From: Leptospira haakeii
GTDB taxonomy: Bacteria > Spirochaetota > Leptospiria > Leptospirales > Leptospiraceae
Assembly: GCF_002812045.1 (NCBI RefSeq)
Contig: NZ_NPEG01000015.1
Location: 17,727 to 81,726, forward strand
DNA length: 64,000 bases
Direction: 5' to 3'
A program made the position numbers and the translations under genes. Positions 57,103 through 64,000 of the stretch are shown piece by piece. A model generated the notes under the pieces. It searched no databases. It saw nothing but the letters and a program-made list of their open reading frames with translations, and was not told the DNA's origin. How positions within the stretch are numbered: position 1 is the first letter of the stretch; the number at the start of each line of letters is the position of its first letter.

Positions 57103-58515
57103 TCAGGAAACAGAAGAATCCGAATGTTCGGAAATAACTTTCCCGTCTTCCAAGATCATTCTGATAAGCCTGGTCATCTCCACAGAATATTCCACGTTTA
57201 AGTGTTTAGTCACACCTTCACAAAAACCGTTGATGATCAGAAGTTTTGCGTCATCCTCTGAAAGTCCTCTGGATTGAAGATAGAACAATTGATCCTCATC
57301 GATACGAGAAACAGTCGCCTCATAGTTTAAGGTTCCATTCTGTCCACTTACATCATTATAAGGATAAGCATGTGATTGAGAACGATCATCCATCATCAGA
57401 CCATCACATTTTACATGGCTATATGCGTTAGAAGAACCGGTGGTGAATTTTACTAAACCTCTGTAAGAGTTGATCCCCCCGTCCAAGGAAACACCTTTTG
57501 CAAGAATATTACTACGAGTATTTTTACCTACGTGAATGATCCTTGCGCCGGTATCCTGGATCTGACCAGAACCGGCAAAAGCCAAGGAAAGGATATCACC
57601 TGTAGAATTATCACCTTGTAATACAATACCTGGATACTTGATAGTGTTTGCTCCGATATTCACATCTGTCCAAGTGATATGAGCCGCTTCATGACAAAGA
57701 CCGCGCTTTACGGTCCAGTTATACATATTCTTTTTCCAGTTTTGGATAGTAGTGTAGAATATTTTAGAATTCTTATGAGCGATCAGCTCCACCACTGCAG
57801 TATGGAAATTCGTGCCCTTGTCTTGCACAGAAGAACATCCTTCCGAATATTCTAATTCTGCTCCGTCTTCTGCAATCAGAAGAGTTCTTTCATATTGACC
57901 GGAAGAAGCCGCACTCACTTTAAAATAAGCCTGCAAAGGCATAGGAGTTTTAACACCTTTCGGAACGTAAGCGAAAGATCCTCCGGAAAATACTGCAGAG
58001 TTCAATGCGGAGAATTTATTATCCCCGATAGAAACAACGGTCCCTATATATTTACGAACGATATCCGGATATTCACGGATCGCAGTATCTATATCGCAAA
58101 AAATAATTCCTAGGTCGGTAAGTTCTTTTTTAACGTTAGCGTAAACAGTCTCGGAATCTTCCATGGCTTCGATCCCAGCCAGGTATTTTCTTTCATGTTC
58201 GGGGATACCTAGTCTTTCAAAACTTTTTAATACTTCAGGATCTACTTCGTCCCAGGATTTTTTCTTCTTATGATTTGCGCCTATATAATGCACATACTCG
58301 TCTATATCTACCTTGAAGTTGGGAAAAAATCCCCAACCAGGCATAGGTTTACTTTCATAAACTTTAAATGCTTCTAGACGGAATTCAGTTAGCCAAGCTG
58401 GCTCATTTTTAATATGGGAGATGGACTCCACCACTTTGCGGGTAAGTCCTTTGGGAAAATTATCCGCACGATAATATCTGTCTTCGTCGGAAATGATCTC
58501 AAGTGCTTGTGCCAT
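57103..58515 (-). CDS. sufB: Fe-S cluster assembly scaffold SufB
   Basis: 470 aa. SufB forms the SufBC2D scaffold for iron-sulfur cluster assembly. Signatures: [14 protein letters not shown] at the N terminus, the beta-helix core with [26 protein letters not shown] and [15 protein letters not shown], and [35 protein letters not shown] at the C terminus. Length and ends are normal. No sufC, sufD or sufS is adjacent: upstream is a peroxiredoxin and downstream a TPR protein. The partners must be encoded elsewhere. Confidence 0.97.
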   Translation of the reverse strand: MAQALEIISDEDRYYRADNFPKGLTRKVVESISHIKNEPAWLTEFRLEAFKVYESKPMPGWGFFPNFKVDIDEYVHYIGANHKKKKSWDEVDPEVLKSFERLGIPEHERKYLAGIEAMEDSETVYANVKKELTDLGIIFCDIDTAIREYPDIVRKYIGTVVSIGDNKFSALNSAVFSGGSFAYVPKGVKTPMPLQAYFKVSAASSGQYERTLLIAEDGAELEYSEGCSSVQDKGTNFHTAVVELIAHKNSKIFYTTIQNWKKNMYNWTVKRGLCHEAAHITWTDVNIGANTIKYPGIVLQGDNSTGDILSLAFAGSGQIQDTGARIIHVGKNTRSNILAKGVSLDGGINSYRGLVKFTTGSSNAYSHVKCDGLMMDDRSQSHAYPYNDVSGQNGTLNYEATVSRIDEDQLFYLQSRGLSEDDAKLLIINGFCEGVTKHLNVEYSVEMTRLIRMILEDGKVISEHSDSSVS

Positions 58516-58659
58516 AATATTCTTCTCCCATATCTTAGACTTTTAGAAAGAAAGATGCAATCCTTTCCGAAAGTCTTAAGTGCGAGTTTTGCCCGAATGA
58601 GGGCTATATAACAAGATTTTAAGGGGAAGGATGGGTGACCAGGAGAAATTAGAAAGGAG

Positions 58660-58681
58660 AATCCGGCCCTAAGACCGGATT
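58660..58681 (-). terminator. Hairpin after the peroxiredoxin gene
   Basis: AATCCGG (58660-58666) and CCGGATT (58675-58681) form a 7-bp stem with an eight-base loop, 15 bases after the peroxiredoxin stop on the minus strand. The T-tract is interrupted, so termination may be partial. Confidence 0.5.
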
Positions 58682-58695
58682 TCCGTAAGAATGGA

Positions 58696-59277
58696 TTAGT
58701 TTACCGCAGAGAAGTATTCTTTGGACTTTTCTGGATCCGCTTTCATGGTTTTCTTTCCTTCGTCCCAGTTTGCAGGGCAAACTTCGCCGTGTTTTTCCAC
58801 GTATTGGAAAGCTTTCACCAAACGGATTGCTTCATCAATGTTTCTTCCTACAGGAAGATCGTTGATGGTAGACTGACGGATCACTCCAGCTGGATCGATA
58901 ATGAAGGTTCCTCTCAAAGCCATTCCGCCTTCTAAAAGAACTCCGTAATCTCTTGCGATCGACTTGGTTATGTCAGCAATTAGAGGATACTTGATATCTC
59001 CTAATCCACCTTGTTTACGAGGAGTGTTTTTCCATGCAAGGTGAGTAAAAGCGCTGTCTACGGAAACTCCCAGAACTTCCGCTCCGATTTTTTTGAATTC
59101 GTCCAGTTTTGCATCATACTCGATGATTTCAGTAGGACATACGAAAGTGAAGTCGAGGGGCCAGAAGAATAGAACAACCCACTTTCCTTTATAGTCGGAA
59201 AGTTTGATTTCCTTGATTTGCTGACCGATTACGGCTTCTGCTTTAAAGTCCGGTGCGAGTGAAGTAACTTGAGGCAT
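58696..59277 (-). CDS. Typical 2-Cys peroxiredoxin (AhpC/Prx1 type)
   Basis: 193-aa peroxide-scavenging enzyme of the cytoplasm. The peroxidatic Cys is C47 in [10 protein letters not shown]. The resolving Cys is in GEVCPANW near residue 168. Other conserved parts: [40 protein letters not shown] and [22 protein letters not shown] ribosome site precedes the ATG. A perfect PerR-like palindrome lies just upstream, so peroxide-responsive derepression is likely. The reductant (thioredoxin or AhpF/D) is not encoded nearby. Confidence 0.95.
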   Translation of the reverse strand: MPQVTSLAPDFKAEAVIGQQIKEIKLSDYKGKWVVLFFWPLDFTFVCPTEIIEYDAKLDEFKKIGAEVLGVSVDSAFTHLAWKNTPRKQGGLGDIKYPLIADITKSIARDYGVLLEGGMALRGTFIIDPAGVIRQSTINDLPVGRNIDEAIRLVKAFQYVEKHGEVCPANWDEGKKTMKADPEKSKEYFSAVN

Positions 59278-59290
59278 TTTGCTCTCTCCT

Positions 59291-59309
59291 ATTTAGAATC
59301 ATTCTAAAT
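59291..59309. promoter_or_regulatory. PerR/Fur-type operator upstream of the peroxiredoxin gene
   Basis: ATTTAGAATCATTCTAAAT is a perfect 9-1-9 inverted repeat centred on base 59300, ending 14 bases before the ATG. The inner 15 bases differ from the Bacillus PerR consensus (TTATAATnATTATAA) at only two symmetric positions. Leptospires encode PerR-type regulators, so control of this peroxidase by PerR is the natural reading. Confidence 0.75.
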
Positions 59310-59391
59310 TTAGACAGCCAGAATGGAAAGCAGTTTTTCTTTTTTAAGGAAGCGAGGAATTTTTTTACAGAGAAACTTCTCTGCCAAATTT

Positions 59392-61392
59392 TCAGCCTTT
59401 GGCCATTAAGTATTTCTCCATGAACTCGGTGATGTCCTTGATGTTCCGGTTGATCATCTTTCTGAGTTCAGGAGGAATATTCTGTGATTTGATCACACGA
59501 TAATAGTTCAAAGCATTCTTCAACATTTTACGACGAGCAAATTCCTGGGCCTTGATCAGCATTGGTTTATACTTATAATATGAGTATTCCATAATACTGT
59601 AATTCTTGGAAAGTTTGAATGAGTGAGGTATCTTCCCGAAATCATAGGTTAAGGTCAAGAAGGGAGCGTCATCCACTTCCGGAGGTTTTAACTCCAGAAT
59701 ACCATGGATCATTTTAGGCTCGTCGTCCCCTCCTCCACTTGGACCTTCCGGACGATCTTGGTCTAAAGGTTCGAGGCCTCCATCCAACACTTCTATTTCA
59801 GGAGCTTCTTCTGCACCTGGAGAAGGAGCCGGTGCAGCACCAGCAGGAGCGCCTGGTCCTGCTAGTGGAGGAATTTCAGGTTTATATTCCTCATGTTTAG
59901 TTTCATCTACAGGATCCGGAAGATCTATTTTAGGTAATTCTACTGGACCTGGCGCAGAAGCAGCTTCTCCGCTTGGACTAGGTGCAGGTGCGCCCTGCGG
60001 AGTTCCTTCAGGTTCTCCTCTAAGAACTTTATCTTCCGGATCCGGTAAACGGATCGGAACTAGATCGACCTGAGGAAGAACAGGTGCAGCATAACCTGGG
60101 ATCTGATCTGAAAGTGGATATTCAGGTCTTGGCCAATCCTGAGGTAAAGGTTCTTCTAATGCTTGCTCTTCTCTCTCTTGGCGTTTTTCTTCCGCCTTCT
60201 TCTTGAGATAATCATCTCTCTCTTGGAAAAGATCCTCTTTTCTTCTATCGTCTTCTCCCCTTCTGTCTTTGCGAGAACCTTCTCCTCCTCTTCTTTCTCC
60301 TTGGGAACGACGATCTTCCCCTGTCCTTCTATCAACAAGAGGAAGGTCTTTAAATTTATCCCATTCATCCGTGAAGAATGTATCTTCCGGAAGATCCATT
60401 TCATTCGGATCAAGATGGTCCTGATCTTTAGGTTTTGGAGAAGGTTCAGAAGGAGCAAAATCTTCCGGACCGACAGGACCTGGTCCTCCACTTGGAGGCG
60501 CAGCACCTGGTCCAGGCGGAAATCCACCTGGAGGTGAAGGAACTCCCGCGCTATAAGAAATAGGTGCTCCCGGTGGAGGCGGAGGCATCGGTCCTGAAGA
60601 AGGAGCATATGAAATAATTTGATATGATACTGGTCCTGGAGGTAATTCTGCAGGAAGTTTTGGAGCCTCTGTTCCAGGAGGAGCTTGGATTTGGATAGGA
60701 TTTGCAAATCCTTGGGAAAGACTTCCACCTAAAGCTTGGCTAATATCCTTGATCGCTCTGACCAGGTCTCCCATCGGAATAGGAGGTCCTGTATAATTCG
60801 GATCATCCGGAGTATAAGTCTCTTCCTCCGGTGGAGTGTTGATATGATCTTCTATCGCTTGGATATTATTATCTATTTTTTCATTAATATCCGAATCAGG
60901 AATTCTAGCGTTAGTTCTCTTTAAGATCTCAAGCGCAGCTAAGAAGTTTTCCTTATCTACTAATGCCTCCGAATGTAAAAGAGGTCTTCTATGATGCGCA
61001 TAACGGGAGTTATTCCGAATGATATCATCAGTTGCATGAGGAAGTTGTAATTTATCCTTCTTCTTTAATCCTGGATAATTCGGTTTTTCACCGCCAGCAG
61101 GAGGAGAACTCCAGTCTTGGTCTGGTTTCTGCGCGTCTGGTTGTCCTCCACCTCTTTGAGCCGGAGAAGAAGCAGTAGAATCTTGGTCACCAACGTTGAC
61201 TAATTTTCCTCGGTCTGCAGAAGAAGGAGTTCCTCCACCGGAACCACTCGACCCAGGACCACCACCTCCGCCTGAACTTCCACCACCTGGAGAAGGCGCA
61301 GAACTTCCTGAAGATCTACTCGGATCTCTGAATAAAGTGTATGCTCCTGCTCCCGCAGAAAGAAGTCCTAGTAATAAAAGTAGTGCAGTCAT
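59392..61392 (-). CDS. Membrane-anchored Pro/Gly-rich protein with RR-rich and C-terminal helical domains
   Basis: 666 aa, no known family. A hydrophobic N terminus (ALLLLLGLLSAGAGAYTLF) is signal or anchor. Then come Gly/Ser-rich and Pro-rich low-complexity stretches (about 25-110 and 230-310), a charged segment with repeated RR spacing (DRRTGEDRRSQGERRGGEGS, about 355-390), a Pro/Glu-rich stretch, and a C-terminal domain (about 560-666) with FLTLTYDFGKIPHSFKLS and TPR-like helices (MLIKAQEFARRKMLKNALNYYRVI). It may span the periplasm and bind partners through its ends. Composition is unlike all neighbours. Confidence 0.75.
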   Translation of the reverse strand: MTALLLLLGLLSAGAGAYTLFRDPSRSSGSSAPSPGGGSSGGGGGPGSSGSGGGTPSSADRGKLVNVGDQDSTASSPAQRGGGQPDAQKPDQDWSSPPAGGEKPNYPGLKKKDKLQLPHATDDIIRNNSRYAHHRRPLLHSEALVDKENFLAALEILKRTNARIPDSDINEKIDNNIQAIEDHINTPPEEETYTPDDPNYTGPPIPMGDLVRAIKDISQALGGSLSQGFANPIQIQAPPGTEAPKLPAELPPGPVSYQIISYAPSSGPMPPPPPGAPISYSAGVPSPPGGFPPGPGAAPPSGGPGPVGPEDFAPSEPSPKPKDQDHLDPNEMDLPEDTFFTDEWDKFKDLPLVDRRTGEDRRSQGERRGGEGSRKDRRGEDDRRKEDLFQERDDYLKKKAEEKRQEREEQALEEPLPQDWPRPEYPLSDQIPGYAAPVLPQVDLVPIRLPDPEDKVLRGEPEGTPQGAPAPSPSGEAASAPGPVELPKIDLPDPVDETKHEEYKPEIPPLAGPGAPAGAAPAPSPGAEEAPEIEVLDGGLEPLDQDRPEGPSGGGDDEPKMIHGILELKPPEVDDAPFLTLTYDFGKIPHSFKLSKNYSIMEYSYYKYKPMLIKAQEFARRKMLKNALNYYRVIKSQNIPPELRKMINRNIKDITEFMEKYLMAKG

Positions 61393-61502
61393 CTAAAAGA
61401 TTCTTATCTATTATTTTCGACAGAGTATTACGTCGTTCTTAAACAGCAATCAGTAGCTTTTTCGGATTGACACCATGAATGTTAAGTAATAACTTGACAT
61501 AT

Positions 61503-61907
61503 ATGAAATCAACGGTTCGGGAAAACCTGAGCTTCGGGTCTAGTCCTGACAATCCGGACGGTCTTCAGTTAAAGATCACCTTTGATGAGGACACAAAAAC
61601 CGCTTACGGGGACTATACGGTTCCTGAAAAGTTCCAAGGGTCTCCAGATGTGATCCATCCCGGAATCATTGCCACTATTTTGGACGAAATCATGGCCAAA
61701 ATCAATGAGGCGATGAATTTTAAAACAACAACAGGCGAGTTAACGATCCGCTTCTTACAACCCGCGCAAGTAAATCAACCTCTGCATTTACGTGGCTGGT
61801 TCGTTAAAAAGAACAAAAAAGTGATCGAAAACAGAGCTGAAATTGAGAACGAGATCGGTAAAATCGTTGCCCGCGGTAAGGGCAAATACATCGAACTCGA
61901 TTCCTGA
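61503..61907 (+). CDS. PaaI-type hotdog thioesterase
   Basis: 134 aa from the ATG at 61503; an ATG at 61479 would add eight residues. Hotdog-fold signatures: [32 protein letters not shown], with the catalytic Asp/Glu helix after HPG, and [25 protein letters not shown]. The family hydrolyses acyl-CoA or related thioesters. TTGACA at 61467-61472 could be the -35 of a promoter starting close to the ATG at 61503. A tRNA gene begins 23 bp after the stop. Confidence 0.82.
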   Translation: MKSTVRENLSFGSSPDNPDGLQLKITFDEDTKTAYGDYTVPEKFQGSPDVIHPGIIATILDEIMAKINEAMNFKTTTGELTIRFLQPAQVNQPLHLRGWFVKKNKKVIENRAEIENEIGKIVARGKGKYIELDS

Positions 61908-61930
61908 TCCAATAAGGAATTATAAAACCC

Positions 61931-62014
61931 GCCGATGTGGTGGAATTGGTAGACGCACTGGATTCAAAATCCAGCGAGGGCAACCTCGTGTCGGTTCGAC
62001 TCCGACCGTCGGCA
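61931..62014 (+). tRNA. tRNA-Leu (anticodon CAA)
   Basis: 84-nt class II tRNA. The acceptor stem is GCCGATG (61931-61937) with CGTCGGC (62007-62013), including one G-U pair, and the discriminator is A62014. The anticodon arm CTGGA-TTCAAAA-TCCAG places CAA in the loop, reading the Leu codon UUG. A variable arm follows (GAGGGCAACCTC), then the T-arm TCGG-TTCGACT-CCGA. CCA is not encoded. It is probably transcribed with the upstream thioesterase gene or from a promoter in between. Confidence 0.96.
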
Positions 62015-62017
62015 GGG

Positions 62018-62773
62018 TTATTTACCTACAGAAGCAATCGCTTCTTCAAACGTATCCTTCTCCACTTGATCAATTGCTTCTAAAATCAAATCCATTTCTT
62101 CTCTAGTCATTCCAGAAAACAGTTCTTCTCCCTTGGTGAGAATTCCTGCGCCGAGCATAATACCTTCCACCTCTTCCGGAGTGTAAGTTTTCGGTTTGGA
62201 CTTCATTGTTTTAACGACTGCGTCCATAAGTTGTTTGATCTTAGAAAGAAGTTCCTTATCCGAGAGTGTAGTAAATAGTTTTAGAATATCTTCTCTAAAC
62301 TCGTCCGCGTCTTTTTTAGAAACGGAAGCTAGCACCTGATTAAAAATGGATTTGTTTTGGAGATCCTTCCCTTCTTTTAATAATTCTTTTGCTTTGGAAA
62401 ACATGATCTCTTCGAATCTATGAGCGGTTACATAAGAATGTAAGGCTGCAAATCCGGCTTGGAATGCTGATTTTAAATGGCGGCCCAATTTGAATACCGC
62501 CATACTCAATGATCCCAAAAGACCGAATACTTTTGGAGGAGAATGTACAAATCCAGCTAAGGATTCAAATGCACCGTCTAATTTTTTTCTCCCCTCGTAT
62601 TCTGGATATAGGAGTTCCAGGAAGTAACGTACCAAAAGATCCACTCTTTCTTCCGGAATAGAAGAGAATCTCGGATATTTGGATAGATTGTTTTTGGAAT
62701 ATCTTCTTTGAATCGCTTCCCTATAAGCACTTATCAATTTAGGAAATTCCGGTTCTTCTAATAGCGATCCCAT
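62018..62773 (-). CDS. Unknown helical protein, 251 aa
   Basis: I do not recognise a family. The protein is mostly alpha-helical. It has a weakly hydrophobic segment near 85-115 (VFGLLGSLSMAVFKLGRHLKSAFQAGFAAL), too interrupted for a sure membrane helix, and an acidic, Glu/Lys-rich C terminus with EF-like turns but no true EF-hand loop (MTREEMDLILEAIDQVEKD). No signal peptide. It converges with the tRNA gene, ending three bases from it. Confidence 0.65.
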   Translation of the reverse strand: MGSLLEEPEFPKLISAYREAIQRRYSKNNLSKYPRFSSIPEERVDLLVRYFLELLYPEYEGRKKLDGAFESLAGFVHSPPKVFGLLGSLSMAVFKLGRHLKSAFQAGFAALHSYVTAHRFEEIMFSKAKELLKEGKDLQNKSIFNQVLASVSKKDADEFREDILKLFTTLSDKELLSKIKQLMDAVVKTMKSKPKTYTPEEVEGIMLGAGILTKGEELFSGMTREEMDLILEAIDQVEKDTFEEAIASVGK

Positions 62774-62845
62774 ACTCGGGATGAGTATTAAGAAGGTCCG
62801 TTTATTCGGAAATTGTTTTTTATATCAAGGCACAGAGTTTAATAA

Positions 62846-62867
62846 GCCTCTGTGCCTCTGTGCGCAA
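62846..62867 (+). repeat. Dispersed CTCTGTG intergenic repeat, copy C (short)
   Basis: GCCTCTGTGCCTCTGTGCGCAA between two minus-strand genes shares the CT(C/T)TGTG...GTGCG pattern of copies A and B but is shorter and less exact. Confidence 0.35.
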
Positions 62868-62896
62868 CGGTTCCTGTGTCTTTCTAAACCCTGTGG

Positions 62897-63937
62897 CTAC
62901 TTCTTCCAGTCCAAACGAACCAATTCATATTTAGCCGAGTTCGCCTCTTCCAGCGCTTTTTTTAAGTTTGGTAAAACCCAAGGTTTTGTATCTTCTCGGA
63001 AAGTATCTTTGTAGTTCCAATTGTCTTGGAACATTCTTTTATAATATTCTTTTGGATCTACTATGACTATAAACTCGACTCGTTTGAGTTTTGAGAATTC
63101 TTCCTTGGATAAACTTACACGAAGAAGAGCAGATTCTCCAGGAGAAAGTCTTGTATCAAAAAGTTCCTTCTCTAATTCCAAATCCAACATCCAGCCTAAA
63201 GTTTTTTCGGAGATTTTTCTTTTTTGTCCGGATATGGATTCGGTCCAAACTTCCAGATATACTTTTGGAACCGAATAACTAGGAAATGTATGTCCTACTC
63301 CGGAGTTTTTTAATTCAGAGATAATTTCGGCTCCTTCTTCTTTTGGTAATACTTGTAAAGAAGTTTGGACTCCTCGTTTTACCATTTCTCCATCGGAGAT
63401 ACCTTTCCATTCATGTCTTCTATCAGGCATATGACAATTCTGGCATTGTACATTTGATCTCGCAAATTCGGACCTCCTCCATTGTCCGTACGTATCCATC
63501 AAAAACTTTCCGTTTATCTGTTTTGCTGTTTCTGGTGATTGATGGCAGGTTTTACAAAATTCGGACTCTTCAAATTCTTTCTGAGGGATAAACCCACCAT
63601 GAGAAATATTCGAATTTTGAAATATTTTATCTTTATTTCCATCTTTCGGAAATGGGCCGTAAACTTTTCCTTTTCGGAGATGACAACTTGCACATTGTAC
63701 TCCGTTTTCTTCGCTGCCCGATTTCCATGTAGGCGCGGAACCTTCTCCCCAACCTAAACGAGAGAGTAACACACTTTTGGTTTCAGGGTTTGGGCTATGG
63801 CAGTTCATACAATTTTCGGATCCGTGTTTTCCAATCCGAGGTAATTGCCAAAGAAAGCCCGGGCCAATGGCCCGGGAGTGAAGAGTCGACTTCCAGGAAC
63901 CGAACTGTTGTAAATGGCAACTCCCGCAAGAGCCCAA
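62897..63937 (-). CDS. Pentahaem cytochrome c family protein, 5' end broken or outside this frame
   Basis: 346 aa from a TTG at 63937. Five haem c sites: CGSCH, CMNCH, CASCH, CKTCH and CQNCH, with extra His in LHSRAIG and RRHEW, as in the multihaem cytochrome c554-like family. Such proteins are periplasmic, yet no signal peptide is encoded here. The frame is closed by a TAG at 63950-63952, just four codons upstream, while another frame stays open to the window edge. A frameshift, a sequencing error or a pseudogene is possible. The C-terminal half is beta-rich (VPKVYLEVWTESISGQKRKI). Substrate unknown. Confidence 0.75.
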   Translation of the reverse strand: MGSCGSCHLQQFGSWKSTLHSRAIGPGFLWQLPRIGKHGSENCMNCHSPNPETKSVLLSRLGWGEGSAPTWKSGSEENGVQCASCHLRKGKVYGPFPKDGNKDKIFQNSNISHGGFIPQKEFEESEFCKTCHQSPETAKQINGKFLMDTYGQWRRSEFARSNVQCQNCHMPDRRHEWKGISDGEMVKRGVQTSLQVLPKEEGAEIISELKNSGVGHTFPSYSVPKVYLEVWTESISGQKRKISEKTLGWMLDLELEKELFDTRLSPGESALLRVSLSKEEFSKLKRVEFIVIVDPKEYYKRMFQDNWNYKDTFREDTKPWVLPNLKKALEEANSAKYELVRLDWKK

Positions 63938-64000
63938 TCCGAGGATTCGCTACCTTTCATTGATTTTGGAAACGCGTATTCTAAAGCAAATTGAAGTGCG

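Noticed and set aside
60156..60728. 190-codon open frame on the minus strand inside the Pro-rich protein gene
   Set aside because: It is a frame shadow of a low-complexity gene. The encoded peptide is an unstructured Leu/Lys/Arg-rich string with no family features.
62032..62049. Inverted repeat AGAAGC-AATC-GCTTCT just after the tRNA as its terminator
   Set aside because: It lies inside the 3' coding end of the convergent gene and has no strong T-tract, so I cannot separate chance from function.
1..64000. CRISPR array, rRNA, riboswitch or prophage
   Set aside because: No regularly spaced direct repeats, rRNA signatures, known riboswitch cores or phage structural genes were seen.

Overview
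The window looks like chromosomal DNA of a spirochaete of the genus Leptospira. The evidence is the mix of families: a DUF1577/PilZ-type protein, many small lipoproteins with loose spirochaetal lipoboxes (FLNC, FNSC, FINC, ITDC), a complete alternative complex III, an isolated sufB, and a sucB-lpdA-sucA cluster. Base composition is moderate and even by eye. I see no rRNA, prophage, IS element or CRISPR array; there is one tRNA. Both ends of the window are inside or close to truncated genes. The species cannot be named from the sequence alone.

Layout. 1-2.0 kb: 3' part of an exopolyphosphatase (Ppx/GppA) gene, translationally coupled to a lipoprotein. 2.1-8.6 kb (minus): a signalling block of PAS-PAS histidine kinase, single-domain receiver, hybrid kinase and SpoIIE-type phosphatase. 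8.7-14.6 kb (minus): sucB-lpdA-sucA plus a DUF6941-like protein. 14.7-18.1 kb (minus): class A penicillin-binding protein and a metallo-beta-lactamase-fold hydrolase. 18.2-19.1 kb: a rhomboid-fold protein that seems to lack catalytic residues. 19.1-20.6 kb (minus): SGNH hydrolase coupled to an outer-membrane-type protein. 20.8-25.4 kb (plus): lipoate ligase, glyA and two tandem acyltransferase-3 proteins. 25.4-28.6 kb: a large unknown membrane-anchored protein, a Pycsar-effector-like (DUF5706/PycTM) protein and a cupin. 28.7-32.0 kb (plus): a RecA-like pseudo-ATPase, an 86-aa protein and a divergent family-B DNA polymerase in one overlapping operon, preceded by a perfect 26-bp palindrome. 32-37 kb: DUF1577 protein, a Cys-rich secreted protein and a minus-strand array of three paralogous lipoproteins with a four-helix membrane protein. 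37.0-44.9 kb (minus): alternative complex III, actA-F plus a lipoprotein, ending in a clear terminator. 45.2-49.0 kb: an EEP-family phosphatase/nuclease, a VapBC module and a YHYH/MORN/SCO1 lipoprotein operon. 49.1-57.1 kb (minus): AraC-type membrane regulator, LpxL-type acyltransferase, M20 peptidase, GT39 glycosyltransferase, Cys-rich lipoprotein, rlmN and a TPR protein. 57.1-61.4 kb (minus): sufB, a peroxiredoxin with a perfect PerR-like operator, and a Pro-rich anchored protein. 61.5-64 kb: thioesterase, tRNA-Leu(CAA), an unknown protein and a pentahaem cytochrome c whose 5' end looks broken.

How the genes fit together. The 2-oxoglutarate dehydrogenase genes feed reduced carriers to a respiratory chain that uses alternative complex III in place of bc1. 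The SCO1-type protein would serve copper delivery to a terminal oxidase, and the lipoate ligase could lipoylate the SucB lipoyl domain. SufB and the PerR-box peroxiredoxin form an iron/oxidative-stress neighbourhood. The best candidate for an undescribed system is the RecA-like/86-aa/PolB operon at 28.8-32.0 kb. By analogy with ImuA-ImuB-DnaE2 it could be a damage-tolerance polymerase cassette. The second candidate is the orphan PycTM-like protein beside it.
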